Below, piece by piece: positions 20,395 through 28,643 of a stretch of 42,384 nucleotides of DNA (position 1 is the stretch's first letter; every line of letters starts with the position of its first letter). Location of the stretch: IMG/VR virus record IMGVR_UViG_3300025313_000045, positions 1 through 42,384 of that record; one strand, given 5' to 3'. The position numbers were made by a program, and so were the translations under genes. The notes under the pieces were generated by a model, which saw nothing but the letters and a program-made list of their open reading frames with translations, did no database searches and was not told the origin of the DNA. Origin of the DNA: a virus.

Positions 20395-20735
20395 ATCACG
20401 CCATCAACAATAGATATGTATAAATTGGTTGCCTGCGGTGCTGTTTGCGGTTTGTTTCCTGTGAGCCAAACAATACCAAATTCGGCTATATAATCACCAA
20501 TAGTATTGGTATCACCGGAGGCCCAAGTATAAGAAATAGTGCCGGCTGGCTTTGAAACAAAAGCTCCGGCGGCAGCATTTATTTTTAAAGTTCCTGTATA
20601 TTGGTTCCTCATTGAAAAGGAAATAGTCGAAGCATTAGTTAAATCGACTACAACATCATCTTCATCTTTAACCGTTGCCGTAATTATTGGTAGTAAATCG
20701 TTTTGCTTAATAACAATTCTATTAGCCATCGCCAT
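20391..20735 (-). CDS. BppU-like baseplate/fibre N-terminal domain protein
   Basis: 114 residues with IVIKQNDLLPIITATVKDED, VDLTNASTISFSMRNQ and TWASGDTNTIGDYIAEFGI, the all-beta pattern of the BppU N-terminal fold seen in phage baseplate and fibre proteins. Here it is free-standing rather than joined to a long fibre. It probably forms the base on which the repeat proteins sit (inference). Overlaps the Com-like gene by ATGA. Confidence 0.6.
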   Translation of the reverse strand: MAMANRIVIKQNDLLPIITATVKDEDDVVVDLTNASTISFSMRNQYTGTLKINAAAGAFVSKPAGTISYTWASGDTNTIGDYIAEFGIVWLTGNKPQTAPQATNLYISIVDGVI

Positions 20736-22746
20736 CCTTTAATTCAAGTATAACACTATTACTAGTTATTTTATAATCGTTATTGCCTGACTCTGTAATT
20801 GTCTCAAGAGTTCCCGATTCTAATTTTAGATCGGGGCGTGAATAAATTTCCTGAATATTGGCTGCAAGTATTCTCGATAAACCCAAAAGCGTTTGATTGG
20901 TAACAATCGTAATTCTGGATTTTCCGAGGATTAACCTTAATACATCAACTTCAAAAGTTATATTAGCTTTACCTAGAATAGTTTGTATAGTAGTAGCACT
21001 TATATTAGCTAAACCTTGGATTGTTTGGGTAGTCAAAGCCGTAATTCTGCCAAGACCACTAATAATTTGATTAGAAACTATGGTAATCCTTGCCAAACCA
21101 ATAATGATTTGACTACCTGATATGGTAATCCTTGTCAATCCTTGGATGGTTTGGATAGTGGTAGCAATAATTCTAGATTTACCCAGAATGGTTTGATTGG
21201 TAGAGATGGTAATTCGTGCAATACCCAATATTGTTTGGCCTGTGCTAATCGTTATTCTAGAAATACCTTGAATTATTTGCGATGCCAACTTAGTTATTCT
21301 CGCTATACCCAGAATTGTTTTTGTAGTAGTTGCGGTGATTCTAGACAACCCTTGAATAATTTGGCTAGAAGTCGCGGTGATTCTAGATATACCAAGTATA
21401 ATTTGTGAGGAAGTTATAGTAACTCTGGATAAACCAAGAATGGTTTGTGTCGTAGTTTTAAGAATCGAGGCTTTACCTAATAAGTTTTGTATAGATGTTG
21501 TAGTAATTCTTGCAAGACCTTGTATGGTTTGCGTAAAAGTATTAACAATCGTTGAAATACCCTGAATAGTTTGAGTAGTGGTTTTTAATATATCAGCCCT
21601 ACCTAGTAAGGTTTGATTAATTACGCGTGTTATACGGGAAAGTCCGAGGATGATTTTAGTTGTAATTATTGTTATCCGAGAGAGGCCTAATATAGTTTGT
21701 CCTACGAGATTTGTAATCCTCGAAAGTCCTAATATGGTCTGGAAAGCACTTTTTTCTATACGGCCTAGACCTAATATGGTCTGTATAGTAATAGTAGTAA
21801 TTCGTGCTAGACCCAAGATCGTTTGTAACGATGTAGTAACTATTTGAGATAATCCTAATATGGTTTGAGAAACCGTAATAGTAATTCTGGATAAACCAGG
21901 TATTGTCTGTAAGGCTGTAGCTGTTATTCGGGATAATCCTTGAATGGTTTGACTGGTGGAAATAGTAATTCGGGAAAGACCAAGAATGTTTTGAGAAGCA
22001 GACTTCAATATATCTGCTAATCCAAGTATTGTTTTTGTAGTAGTGGTGGTTACTCTTGCCAATCCTTGAATGGTTTGGGTTGTATCCTTAGCAATACGGG
22101 CTAGTCCCTGGATTGTTTTGGTAGTAGTAATGTCAGATACTTGTTTAAACGAGGCGGCCGCTACTGTCCACTCCCCATCTGGGCCTGACCAATTTATTGC
22201 TTGATTAGTTGCCGTAGTTTGTATTGCATAAGAGGCACCATTTACCCAAGACCCATCATCGTTATTAAATAAAGCAGTTTCTCCTGTACCTGTTGTAGGG
22301 GCTGGCGAAGCATCCCTAACTACAACACCACCTATTATTAGTTCGTTATCTTGAGTAGGAGTTAAACTAACTGTTTGAGCATTTGAATCTCCTATTGCAC
22401 TATTATGCTGATCTTTAGGTGAAGTCTGGACAACACCTTCGTAAGTTGAAACTATCGTTCTTATCTCTCCACCAAAATCTGCTGAAAGAGTATTGGCTCC
22501 AGTAGGAGGATTGACTAAAAACCAAATAGAAACCGCGTGTTCCCAAACGCCAGTGTCGTTATATCTACTGACTGCCTCTGTGAGTGCCTGGCCTCCATAA
22601 GAAACATTACTAACAGTATGATTACCACTTTCCATACCAAGAAACACCACGCCCAAAAGGGAATTATTTGAGGCGTTGTTGGTAAAGCTAAAACTTACAT
22701 TACCGTCTACTAAATTTTGGGCCTTTTCAACAAAAGTAATAGCCAT
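20722..22746 (-). CDS. Fibre protein with about 30 copies of a 14-residue repeat
   Basis: 674 residues. Residues 1-208 form a beta-sandwich domain with Trp-rich motifs (TGVWEHAVSIWFLVNPP; DGSWVNGASYAIQ), like lectin-type domains of phage and bacterial surface proteins. Residues 209-630 are about 30 tandem 14-residue repeats of the type SQTILGLSRITATT, with the Gly at position 6 present in every copy. A 44-residue acidic tail follows. Nucleotide copies have drifted although the residue pattern holds, so the array is old and selected. Likely an elongated virion fibre; it precedes the BppU-like gene. Confidence 0.7.
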   Translation of the reverse strand: MAITFVEKAQNLVDGNVSFSFTNNASNNSLLGVVFLGMESGNHTVSNVSYGGQALTEAVSRYNDTGVWEHAVSIWFLVNPPTGANTLSADFGGEIRTIVSTYEGVVQTSPKDQHNSAIGDSNAQTVSLTPTQDNELIIGGVVVRDASPAPTTGTGETALFNNDDGSWVNGASYAIQTTATNQAINWSGPDGEWTVAAASFKQVSDITTTKTIQGLARIAKDTTQTIQGLARVTTTTTKTILGLADILKSASQNILGLSRITISTSQTIQGLSRITATALQTIPGLSRITITVSQTILGLSQIVTTSLQTILGLARITTITIQTILGLGRIEKSAFQTILGLSRITNLVGQTILGLSRITIITTKIILGLSRITRVINQTLLGRADILKTTTQTIQGISTIVNTFTQTIQGLARITTTSIQNLLGKASILKTTTQTILGLSRVTITSSQIILGISRITATSSQIIQGLSRITATTTKTILGIARITKLASQIIQGISRITISTGQTILGIARITISTNQTILGKSRIIATTIQTIQGLTRITISGSQIIIGLARITIVSNQIISGLGRITALTTQTIQGLANISATTIQTILGKANITFEVDVLRLILGKSRITIVTNQTLLGLSRILAANIQEIYSRPDLKLESGTLETITESGNNDYKITSNSVILELKDGDG
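20857..22122 (-). repeat. 42-bp protein-coding tandem repeat array (about 30 units)
   Basis: Encodes residues 209-630 of the 674-residue protein. Consensus unit is Thr/Ser-Gln-Thr-Ile-Leu-Gly-Leu-Ser/Ala-Arg-Ile-Thr plus three small residues. One unit is 16 residues long (near the end). Confidence 0.9.
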
Positions 22747-24881
22747 TAATGTTTCCCCTCTTCTTTAACATCTATATTGCCATCGTCAACTTCGATATTT
22801 CTATTGCCAGATATAAATTCAATATCTGGATTTAAATTACCTTGTTCGGCAATATTATCTCCATCGGTTAATTGAGATAACCGGGTTCCTAATTCTATAT
22901 TTGTTGCCTCGGTAGCAAGAATAGTATTTATATTTCTATTAAAAGTAGGATCTGGTATATCGGCAATAACTCTGGCAAGGCCAGTGATATTTTGCAGGGT
23001 AGTTGCTTTAATATCAGCAATACCAAGTAAGGTTTGAAGTGTAGAGACTGTAATACGCGCTTTCCCCAGTATTGTTTTAAGGGTAACTACTTGAACCCGG
23101 GCAATTCCTAGTATAGTTTGAGTTGTAGTTTTCTTTATAGCCGCTAAACCAAGAATTAATTGGGTTGTACTTCCGGTTATTTTAGCTACTCCAAGAATAG
23201 TTTGAATACTAACTAAAGCGATTCTGGAAAGCCCTGTAATCGTCTGTAAGACAGTTTTCTCTATCCTCGATATACCTAATAGGGTTCTTGTCGTGGTTGT
23301 CGCTATATTTGCTAATCCTAAAATGGTTTGCAAAGTACTGGCAGTAATACGGGATTTTCCTAGTATCGTCTGAGCTGTACTGATAGTTATTCGTGCCAGA
23401 CCTAATATGGTTCTGGAAGTAGTAACTGTGATTCTCGCCAAGCCTTGTATTATTTGAGTTGTGGTAGAAGTAATTCGAGCAAGTCCTAAGATCGTCTTGG
23501 TAGCAGTTACGGTTGTGGTTATATTAGCGACACCTAAGATTGTCTTAGTTGTACTGGCCGTTACTCTTGCCAAGCCTAGAATAGTATTTGTTGTGGAAAT
23601 AGTGATACGTGCAAACCCCTGTAAGGTCTGTAGAGCGCTTTTCTCTAGTCTAGCTAGTCCCAATATAGTCTTTGTAGTTGAGGCTGTGAGACGACTTATA
23701 CCTAAAATCGTTCTGGTAGTAATCGCTGTAATCCTCGCTAAACCATTTATAGTTTGGTTTACTACTATTTGTATCCGAGATTTACCTAGTATTGTTTGCG
23801 TTGTACTAATCGTTATCCGCGAAATACCTTGAATTGTCTGGGTAACCGTTCTAAGTATTGAAGCCTTACCTAGAATACTCTGCGTAACACTCGCTGTAAT
23901 TCTAGCTAAACCTAAAACTGTCTTAGTAGTACTTGCAGTTATTCGTGATAATCCTTGAATGGTTTGACTAGCTGAGGCGGTTACTCTTGATAAACCCTGG
24001 ATAGTTTTTGTAGTTAGAATAGTAATCCTTGCCTTACCAGTGATAGTTTGAAGTGTTGTTGCAGTGATACGAGCCAACCCCAGAATCGTCTGAGAGGTGG
24101 TTACGAGTATTGCTGCCTTACCCAATATAGTTTGTACAGAAGTAGCTGTTATTCGAGCCAGTCCTAAAATCGTTTTTGTAGAGGAGGTGGTTATTCGAGA
24201 TATACCTTGGATCGTCTGTGCAGTTATAAGAGCAATACGAGAAATACCAAGAATAGTTTGAGTAACAACTTGCTGTATTCGTGAAATACCGAGTATCGTT
24301 CTGGCAGTAGTAACCGTTATGCGGGCAAGCCCTAATATAGTCTGTACTGTAGAAGCGGTAACTCTTGCTTTTCCTACAATAGTTTGAACTGTAGCTACGG
24401 TGATCCTGGCAAGACCATCTATGGTTCTGCTAACTGTTTTTAATATAGCGGCTTTACCTAAGATCGTTTGGAGTGTAGTTGAAGTTATCCTTGAAATACC
24501 AAGTATCGTTTGAGTAGTCGAAGCGGTAATCCTAGATAGACCTAAAATGGTCTGTAGAGTACTAATAGTAACTCTTGAAAGTCCTTGTATGGTCTGTGAA
24601 GAGGTTATTTGTATTCTAGCCAACCCAAGTATTGTCTGTGCCGTAGTGGCAGTTATACGGGCTAGGCCGAGTATCGTTTTATTAGTAGAGGCGGTTACTC
24701 TAGCTAAGCCGAGGATTGTTTGGGAAGCTACGGCAGTAATTCTAGCTTTACCTAAAACGGTCTGTAATACCGTTACTGTTATTCTTGCCAAACCTTGAAT
24801 AGTTTGACTAGAGGTGGCTACGCCACCAGCTCTGGTACTTTGACCAAAGAATATACGACCAAAGAAATTGGCTCCGAACAT
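22746..24881 (-). CDS. Giant repeat fibre protein with 44 copies of a 14-residue repeat
   Basis: 711 residues. The first 24 (MFGANFFGRIFFGQ and on) are Phe/Gly-rich and may anchor the protein. Then 44 repeats (about residues 25-642) of type TKTILGLARITATT, all keeping Gly at position 6; unit 31 is two residues longer. A 69-residue acidic C-terminus follows. Periodic beta-turn-like repeats of this kind suggest a beta-solenoid or coiled fibre. The gene lies between portal and protease with other decoration-type genes, so it could be a head fibre rather than a tail fibre. A TATAAT (24888-24893) six bases before the ATG suggests a leaderless transcript. Confidence 0.7.
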   Translation of the reverse strand: MFGANFFGRIFFGQSTRAGGVATSSQTIQGLARITVTVLQTVLGKARITAVASQTILGLARVTASTNKTILGLARITATTAQTILGLARIQITSSQTIQGLSRVTISTLQTILGLSRITASTTQTILGISRITSTTLQTILGKAAILKTVSRTIDGLARITVATVQTIVGKARVTASTVQTILGLARITVTTARTILGISRIQQVVTQTILGISRIALITAQTIQGISRITTSSTKTILGLARITATSVQTILGKAAILVTTSQTILGLARITATTLQTITGKARITILTTKTIQGLSRVTASASQTIQGLSRITASTTKTVLGLARITASVTQSILGKASILRTVTQTIQGISRITISTTQTILGKSRIQIVVNQTINGLARITAITTRTILGISRLTASTTKTILGLARLEKSALQTLQGFARITISTTNTILGLARVTASTTKTILGVANITTTVTATKTILGLARITSTTTQIIQGLARITVTTSRTILGLARITISTAQTILGKSRITASTLQTILGLANIATTTTRTLLGISRIEKTVLQTITGLSRIALVSIQTILGVAKITGSTTQLILGLAAIKKTTTQTILGIARVQVVTLKTILGKARITVSTLQTLLGIADIKATTLQNITGLARVIADIPDPTFNRNINTILATEATNIELGTRLSQLTDGDNIAEQGNLNPDIEFISGNRNIEVDDGNIDVKEEGKH
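22956..24809 (-). repeat. 42-bp protein-coding tandem repeat array (44 units)
   Basis: Encodes residues 25-642. Two-residue variants recur in a patterned way: K at position 7 with A/S-R or A-A next (GKARI, GKAAI), L at position 7 with A-R (GLARI), and I with S-R (GISRI). Codons differ between units, so recent expansion is unlikely. Confidence 0.9.
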
Positions 24882-24895
24882 GTCCTAATTATACT

Positions 24896-24991
24896 TTATT
24901 TTTCTTCTGGGAATTTACCCTCAAACAAATCTTTCAATTCCTGCACGGACTCTGCCTGTCCTAAATCCCACTTTTCCTGCCCGTCAAACAA
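24896..24991 (-). CDS. 31-residue acidic peptide between fibre genes (possible)
   Basis: A TTG at 24989-24991, directly after an in-frame TAA, opens a frame to TAA at 24896-24898 with a protein-like sequence (FDGQEKWDLGQAESVQELKD). No ribosome-binding site is visible; reinitiation after the 25001-26236 stop is possible. It could equally be the remains of a longer gene. Confidence 0.3.
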   Translation of the reverse strand: MFDGQEKWDLGQAESVQELKDLFEGKFPEEK

Positions 24992-25000
24992 TTATTTCAA

Positions 25001-26236
25001 TCAAGTTGTTGCAATAAAAATTCTTCGAAGTACAGGTGGCGCAGTTACAGTATCATCTTCAACTTCACAAATAATTGCCGAAATGTCCCTTTGGCTGGTG
25101 CCGTCATTTAATTCTCGGTAGTAACCCACTTCACAAGCATTGAAGGCGGCATTTGTCCAAGCACTAGTACCGTCATAAGGTCTGACTCCATGACACATGC
25201 CTTGGTAAGAATAGGCACTTAAACTATTGATAGAAGTCCCAGTCGGTAAAGTTCCTGAATCCAGAAGACCCCATTCATGATTGGCACCTGCATTTAGAGC
25301 TACATTTGTCCATCTGATTACAACCGAAACCGCCTGTACCGTGTTTGGCCCAGAATAGTTGCTTAAAGTATGCCAATCTTCCCTTTGGTTGGGAGAACCA
25401 CTGGGAGTCTCGTTATAAGTTGTCGCATCATCAGGCGGCCATTCGTCCACATTTTGGTAGTTTGAACCTGCACTTGGTGTAAAGTCGGCTTTGGTTCCTG
25501 CCCCCGTTACTATAGCCGTCTGGTAAATCGATCCAGGCCCGCACCAGCTGTTGTTGTCAGATCCTACATTATTATTAAGAGCAATATCATCGTAATACCA
25601 AGTAGCAGTACCGCTTCCTGCAACAAGAGAAATCATCCCAGTATCAAATATTGCCCAATTAGAAGTAGCTACAAGTGGAGTCTTGGAACCAGAACCAAGT
25701 TCCGAAGTACTGTCCCCATCATAAATTTTGGCGGTTACGGTTCCAGCGGGGTCTCCGTCAACTCCGCCTATCTCAAGCCTATACCACTTGGTGAAATCGG
25801 TAATTGTGTAAAAAGTTGTCGGCCCGCTTCCTGCCCAAAGCTGAATCTGACATTCGTTGTTAACTTGGGTTAAAGTACGAATGTAGACGATATTTCCAGC
25901 ACTGCTATTTCTAATAGCAGCGATTATAATAGCGTGGGTAGCCGTGGAAAAACCAGATTGAAGTTTGAAATAAAATCGGGCGTATTTTTCCGTACCCCCT
26001 GAAATACTCCAAATTCTTGCACCAGAAGTTACTCCATTTCTGACAAAAGCAATCCCGTTTGATCCTGAGGCTTTATCAATTTGCAATCCATAACTTCCGC
26101 TTCTTTTGGCAGCGGTGGTGATGGAAAGAGAACCTGGTGAAGTGGTAGAAGTAGAATCAAAAACTGCGGTATCACCAGTCTCAAACCCTGTCAGAAATTT
26201 TCTTGCCATTCTATAACTCTCCTTCGACAACCGCAA
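25001..26236 (-). CDS. Lectin-domain fibre/decoration protein
   Basis: 411 residues. The N-terminal two-thirds read as a concanavalin-like beta-sandwich: KFLTGFETGDTAVFDSTST, then ARFYFKLQSGFSTATH, IVYIRTLTQVNNECQIQLW and a late WYYDDIALNNNVG, a sequence order widespread in phage and environmental surface proteins. The last third is a second beta domain. It should bind sugar or decorate the virion. Good ribosome-binding site (GGAG) before an ATG; the annotated start at 26236 lies eight codons before an alternative ATG at about 26209. Confidence 0.6.
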   Translation of the reverse strand: MRLSKESYRMARKFLTGFETGDTAVFDSTSTTSPGSLSITTAAKRSGSYGLQIDKASGSNGIAFVRNGVTSGARIWSISGGTEKYARFYFKLQSGFSTATHAIIIAAIRNSSAGNIVYIRTLTQVNNECQIQLWAGSGPTTFYTITDFTKWYRLEIGGVDGDPAGTVTAKIYDGDSTSELGSGSKTPLVATSNWAIFDTGMISLVAGSGTATWYYDDIALNNNVGSDNNSWCGPGSIYQTAIVTGAGTKADFTPSAGSNYQNVDEWPPDDATTYNETPSGSPNQREDWHTLSNYSGPNTVQAVSVVIRWTNVALNAGANHEWGLLDSGTLPTGTSINSLSAYSYQGMCHGVRPYDGTSAWTNAAFNACEVGYYRELNDGTSQRDISAIICEVEDDTVTAPPVLRRIFIATT

Positions 26237-26519
26237 CTTGGTAACTCTGCCACCAGTTTATCGGCAAGTTGCCTTCTACATTTCTAATAAGGGCAACAGT
26301 TATTTTAACGGGATTTATCGAATGGACTTTAACCATAAGTCTATCACTTGACCCTTTACCCCACTCAGCTAGTTTTGAATTGAGAGTTTCTTCTATCTTT
26401 TGAATTGTTCCTTTGGGAAACTTATTACCAGTAAAATCAAAAAGGATATTTCCATCAGTGGTAATAATTTTTAAGCCGTCTTGAGTATCAATCGAAGATA
26501 TTTCTTGTATTTTAATCAT
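26211..26519 (-). CDS. 102-residue small fibre-region protein
   Basis: Begins MIKIQEISSIDTQDG and alternates strands with one helix (IQKIEETLNSKLAEWG). It ends overlapping the start of the lectin-domain gene. No family recognised; a chaperone or small connector for the fibre proteins would suit its place. Confidence 0.5.
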   Translation of the reverse strand: MIKIQEISSIDTQDGLKIITTDGNILFDFTGNKFPKGTIQKIEETLNSKLAEWGKGSSDRLMVKVHSINPVKITVALIRNVEGNLPINWWQSYQVAVVEGEL

Positions 26520-27333
26520 AAGTATATCTAAAAGTTACTTGTAATTCTGTAACTGTGCCTGTTTGAGCCGTAGTTTTTAAAACCAACCATGAATCGGCAG
26601 GAATTGTGGCATCATTAAACGAAGTCAAATTTTGTCCTGTTGTGGTATTGGTTATTGCAGTTGCCGATGCCAATATATCCGTAGCACCGCCACCACCCGA
26701 ACGGCTTGTATTATGATAAGGATCGATAGTTACGGAAGGAGATGTTCCTACAACTGTCGCCTGTATCTCTTTTATTGTTACGGCAGAAAAGAAAAAACAA
26801 ATGGCAATATCTTCACTTGCAGTTGGATTTTCTATAGTTATTGAAACTATTTTTTCTCTGGTTTTCCATGCAACATCTGTTCCATCTGAGGTTAAAACTC
26901 GATCGGCAGCTCCCACCACAAACTCATCCCATTTAGGGGTAGAGTTGCCGTAGATTAAGGAGCCACGGGTTACTGTTTGGGCAACCGTATCCGCCTTAAC
27001 TCCATCTAATAGGTTAGCTTGTTCTACATCAGTTAAAGTCTTGGCACTAATTGTAGCGGCTATTTGGTCACCAACTACAATTGATCTTGCACTACTAGAT
27101 TCCTGAGTTCTGGTAATTGTAAAGGTATCAGTTGAAATGTTGGTTACTCGGACTATTTCTGCGTTTGTGGTTGAGGGGTCTACTCCTGTAGGCCATACTG
27201 TAGCGTTAAAAGATACCGCAGGGAATTTAGTACCCTCGCCTGCGGCTATTACTAAAGAAGTACCGCTATCTGCTGGCGATGGGGCTGTTGCTATGGTAGA
27301 GTAGGAAAAGTTTTTATGTGCATCTATTGCCAT
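26512..27333 (-). CDS. Fibre-type structural protein
   Basis: 273 residues, beginning MAIDAHKNFSYSTIATAPSP then TSLVIAAGEGTKFPAVSFNATVW and FTITRTQE, the N-terminal pattern common to phage tail fibre and base proteins. A KTREKIVSITIENPTASEDI segment precedes a C-terminal beta domain. Likely a structural fibre base. It overlaps the next gene by 8 bases. Confidence 0.55.
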   Translation of the reverse strand: MAIDAHKNFSYSTIATAPSPADSGTSLVIAAGEGTKFPAVSFNATVWPTGVDPSTTNAEIVRVTNISTDTFTITRTQESSSARSIVVGDQIAATISAKTLTDVEQANLLDGVKADTVAQTVTRGSLIYGNSTPKWDEFVVGAADRVLTSDGTDVAWKTREKIVSITIENPTASEDIAICFFFSAVTIKEIQATVVGTSPSVTIDPYHNTSRSGGGGATDILASATAITNTTTGQNLTSFNDATIPADSWLVLKTTAQTGTVTELQVTFRYTYD

Positions 27334-27342
27334 AACATAATT

Positions 27343-27765
27343 CTACTCTATTCCTATGGTTCTTTCTACTTTTTTGCCTTTTAATCTACTCTCAAAGCCG
27401 ATAAAATACATTAGTTCACTTCCACTCGGTTCACTACTTAGTATTTTACCAGATTTCAATTCATAAGTGGCTGTGGTGTGTTCTCGATGTCGTCTATAAA
27501 AGATAAGTTTCTTTTTACCTAATATATCTTCACCAACCTGGATAGCTTTACCTCTAATATGGAATAGGCCGGTTATTAAATCGACTGTGTATCTTTGGGG
27601 TATTACATTTACTTGAGAGATTAGTGTAAACTGTGCGACTTGATCTAATTTTTGGGTAATGTCATAAAAACACGACCTTTTAGGGTCGGTAATAGATATA
27701 TCTTCTTTGTTTTGTTTGTAGACTGTGCCGTCCTTGAAGGTGGCTTCGAAAAGGTACTTGAGCAT
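27343..27765 (-). CDS. 140-residue protein, unknown
   Basis: Contains KYLFEATFKDGTVYKQNKED, a strand pair, and IPQRYTVDLITGLFHIRGKA in the middle, an alpha/beta mix. It sits within the decoration island without an identifiable motif. Possibly a structural accessory; not assigned. Confidence 0.5.
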   Translation of the reverse strand: MLKYLFEATFKDGTVYKQNKEDISITDPKRSCFYDITQKLDQVAQFTLISQVNVIPQRYTVDLITGLFHIRGKAIQVGEDILGKKKLIFYRRHREHTTATYELKSGKILSSEPSGSELMYFIGFESRLKGKKVERTIGIE

Positions 27766-27794
27766 TTTATTGCCTCTCTGCCTATTGTATTAGG

Positions 27795-28049
27795 CTAATC
27801 TGTTATGTCTTCAATTATTGATTCAGCTTCTTTGCGCGCTTCCTCTATTTTTGCTTGTTCTTCTGATAAAGTATTAGCTTCCTCGTGTTTATCTATTAAG
27901 TTTTCAATCTCAGCTGTGATTTTACTCGCGGGGAATTTAATGAAAGAGTTGTCTTCGAAAGTAGCTACAATCTCACCGTTATTATCTACGGTTAATTCGG
28001 CTGGTTCCTTTTTTTGTGTATTTGCATTAAATATAAGTTTGGTAGCCAT
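27795..28049 (-). CDS. 84-residue acidic helical protein
   Basis: Residues 1-35 form short strands (TKLIFNANTQKKEPAELTV); residues 38-80 are a Glu/Lys-rich helix (ITAEIENLIDKHEEANTL, KIEEARKEAESI). It looks like a small scaffold-type or chaperone protein of the decoration genes. No family recognised. Confidence 0.5.
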   Translation of the reverse strand: MATKLIFNANTQKKEPAELTVDNNGEIVATFEDNSFIKFPASKITAEIENLIDKHEEANTLSEEQAKIEEARKEAESIIEDITD

Positions 28050-28050
28050 T

Positions 28051-28602
28051 TTAGTTTTCGTTGTATTGTAAAGTCAGGGTAACTTGTGCTGTATCCCCGG
28101 CTGCTGCCGAACCTGTAGTTTGTAGTTGAGTTGTTAGAAAGTTGGTATAGGCTGGAACTGTTGAACTTGAAGACGCTTTACCAGTTGCTTCAGGACCAGT
28201 AGCGCTAAAGAATACCGCTACACCCGAGCCTATTGCTATAGCTGCCGTCATATCAGTTGTTAAGTTGGCGTTTGTAGTAGTAGAGGGTGTCGTATAAAGA
28301 AGCCTGTCGCCATCACCGGTACACGCTGGTGTACCTTTTAGCGTTAAACCTGTACCAAAGGCGGTTAATGTATGAGCAAATAAACCAGCAGATACTTGAT
28401 TGTATGTTCCTGAAAAGTGTCCGAAAGTCCAAAGTTCAAAAGAGTTATTTCCTGCAGTAATAGGAGCAGCAGAATAAGCTGTACCCTCTGTATCAGTATT
28501 TTTCCAGTTATTAACAGTTACTCCACCAGTACGGGTTGTACCCTTTGTTGGCGATCCTGTTTGTGTTCCTGTATCACGGTCCCAAGCAAATGTCGCTGCC
28601 AT
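28051..28602 (-). CDS. 183-residue beta-rich virion protein (putative decoration protein)
   Basis: The product is Ser/Thr/Gly/Ala-rich and all-beta (TQTGSPTKGTTRTGGVTV; FGHFSGTYNQVSAGLF; GDTAQVTLTLQYNEN), like head decoration or fibre domains. It immediately follows the portal gene, a usual place for decoration genes. The start ATG lies 9 bases after a good promoter (28612-28640) and has no ribosome-binding site, suggesting a leaderless, high-copy transcript. Function is by composition and position. Confidence 0.5.
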   Translation of the reverse strand: MAATFAWDRDTGTQTGSPTKGTTRTGGVTVNNWKNTDTEGTAYSAAPITAGNNSFELWTFGHFSGTYNQVSAGLFAHTLTAFGTGLTLKGTPACTGDGDRLLYTTPSTTTNANLTTDMTAAIAIGSGVAVFFSATGPEATGKASSSSTVPAYTNFLTTQLQTTGSAAAGDTAQVTLTLQYNEN

Positions 28603-28611
28603 ATAGTTTTA

Positions 28612-28640
28612 ATTATCTACTAAATAAAATAGTTTTGCAA
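28612..28640 (-). promoter_or_regulatory. Promoter of the decoration operon
   Basis: TTGCAA (28640-28635), 17-base spacer, GATAAT (28617-28612; five of six). RNA would begin about 28605, almost at the ATG (28602), implying a leaderless mRNA. Confidence 0.6.
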
Positions 28641-28643
28641 TAG

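Noticed and set aside
23461-23832. Long plus-strand open frames antisense to the repeat arrays (also 24547-24798, 21377-21847)
   Set aside because: They arise from the repeat composition on the opposite strand, without ribosome-binding sites and with Val/Ile-rich periodic nonsense.
20857-24809. 42-bp periodic array that could be mistaken for a CRISPR or satellite
   Set aside because: The period is three times 14 codons, the reading frame is uninterrupted and the repeat is conserved at protein level, not at DNA level.
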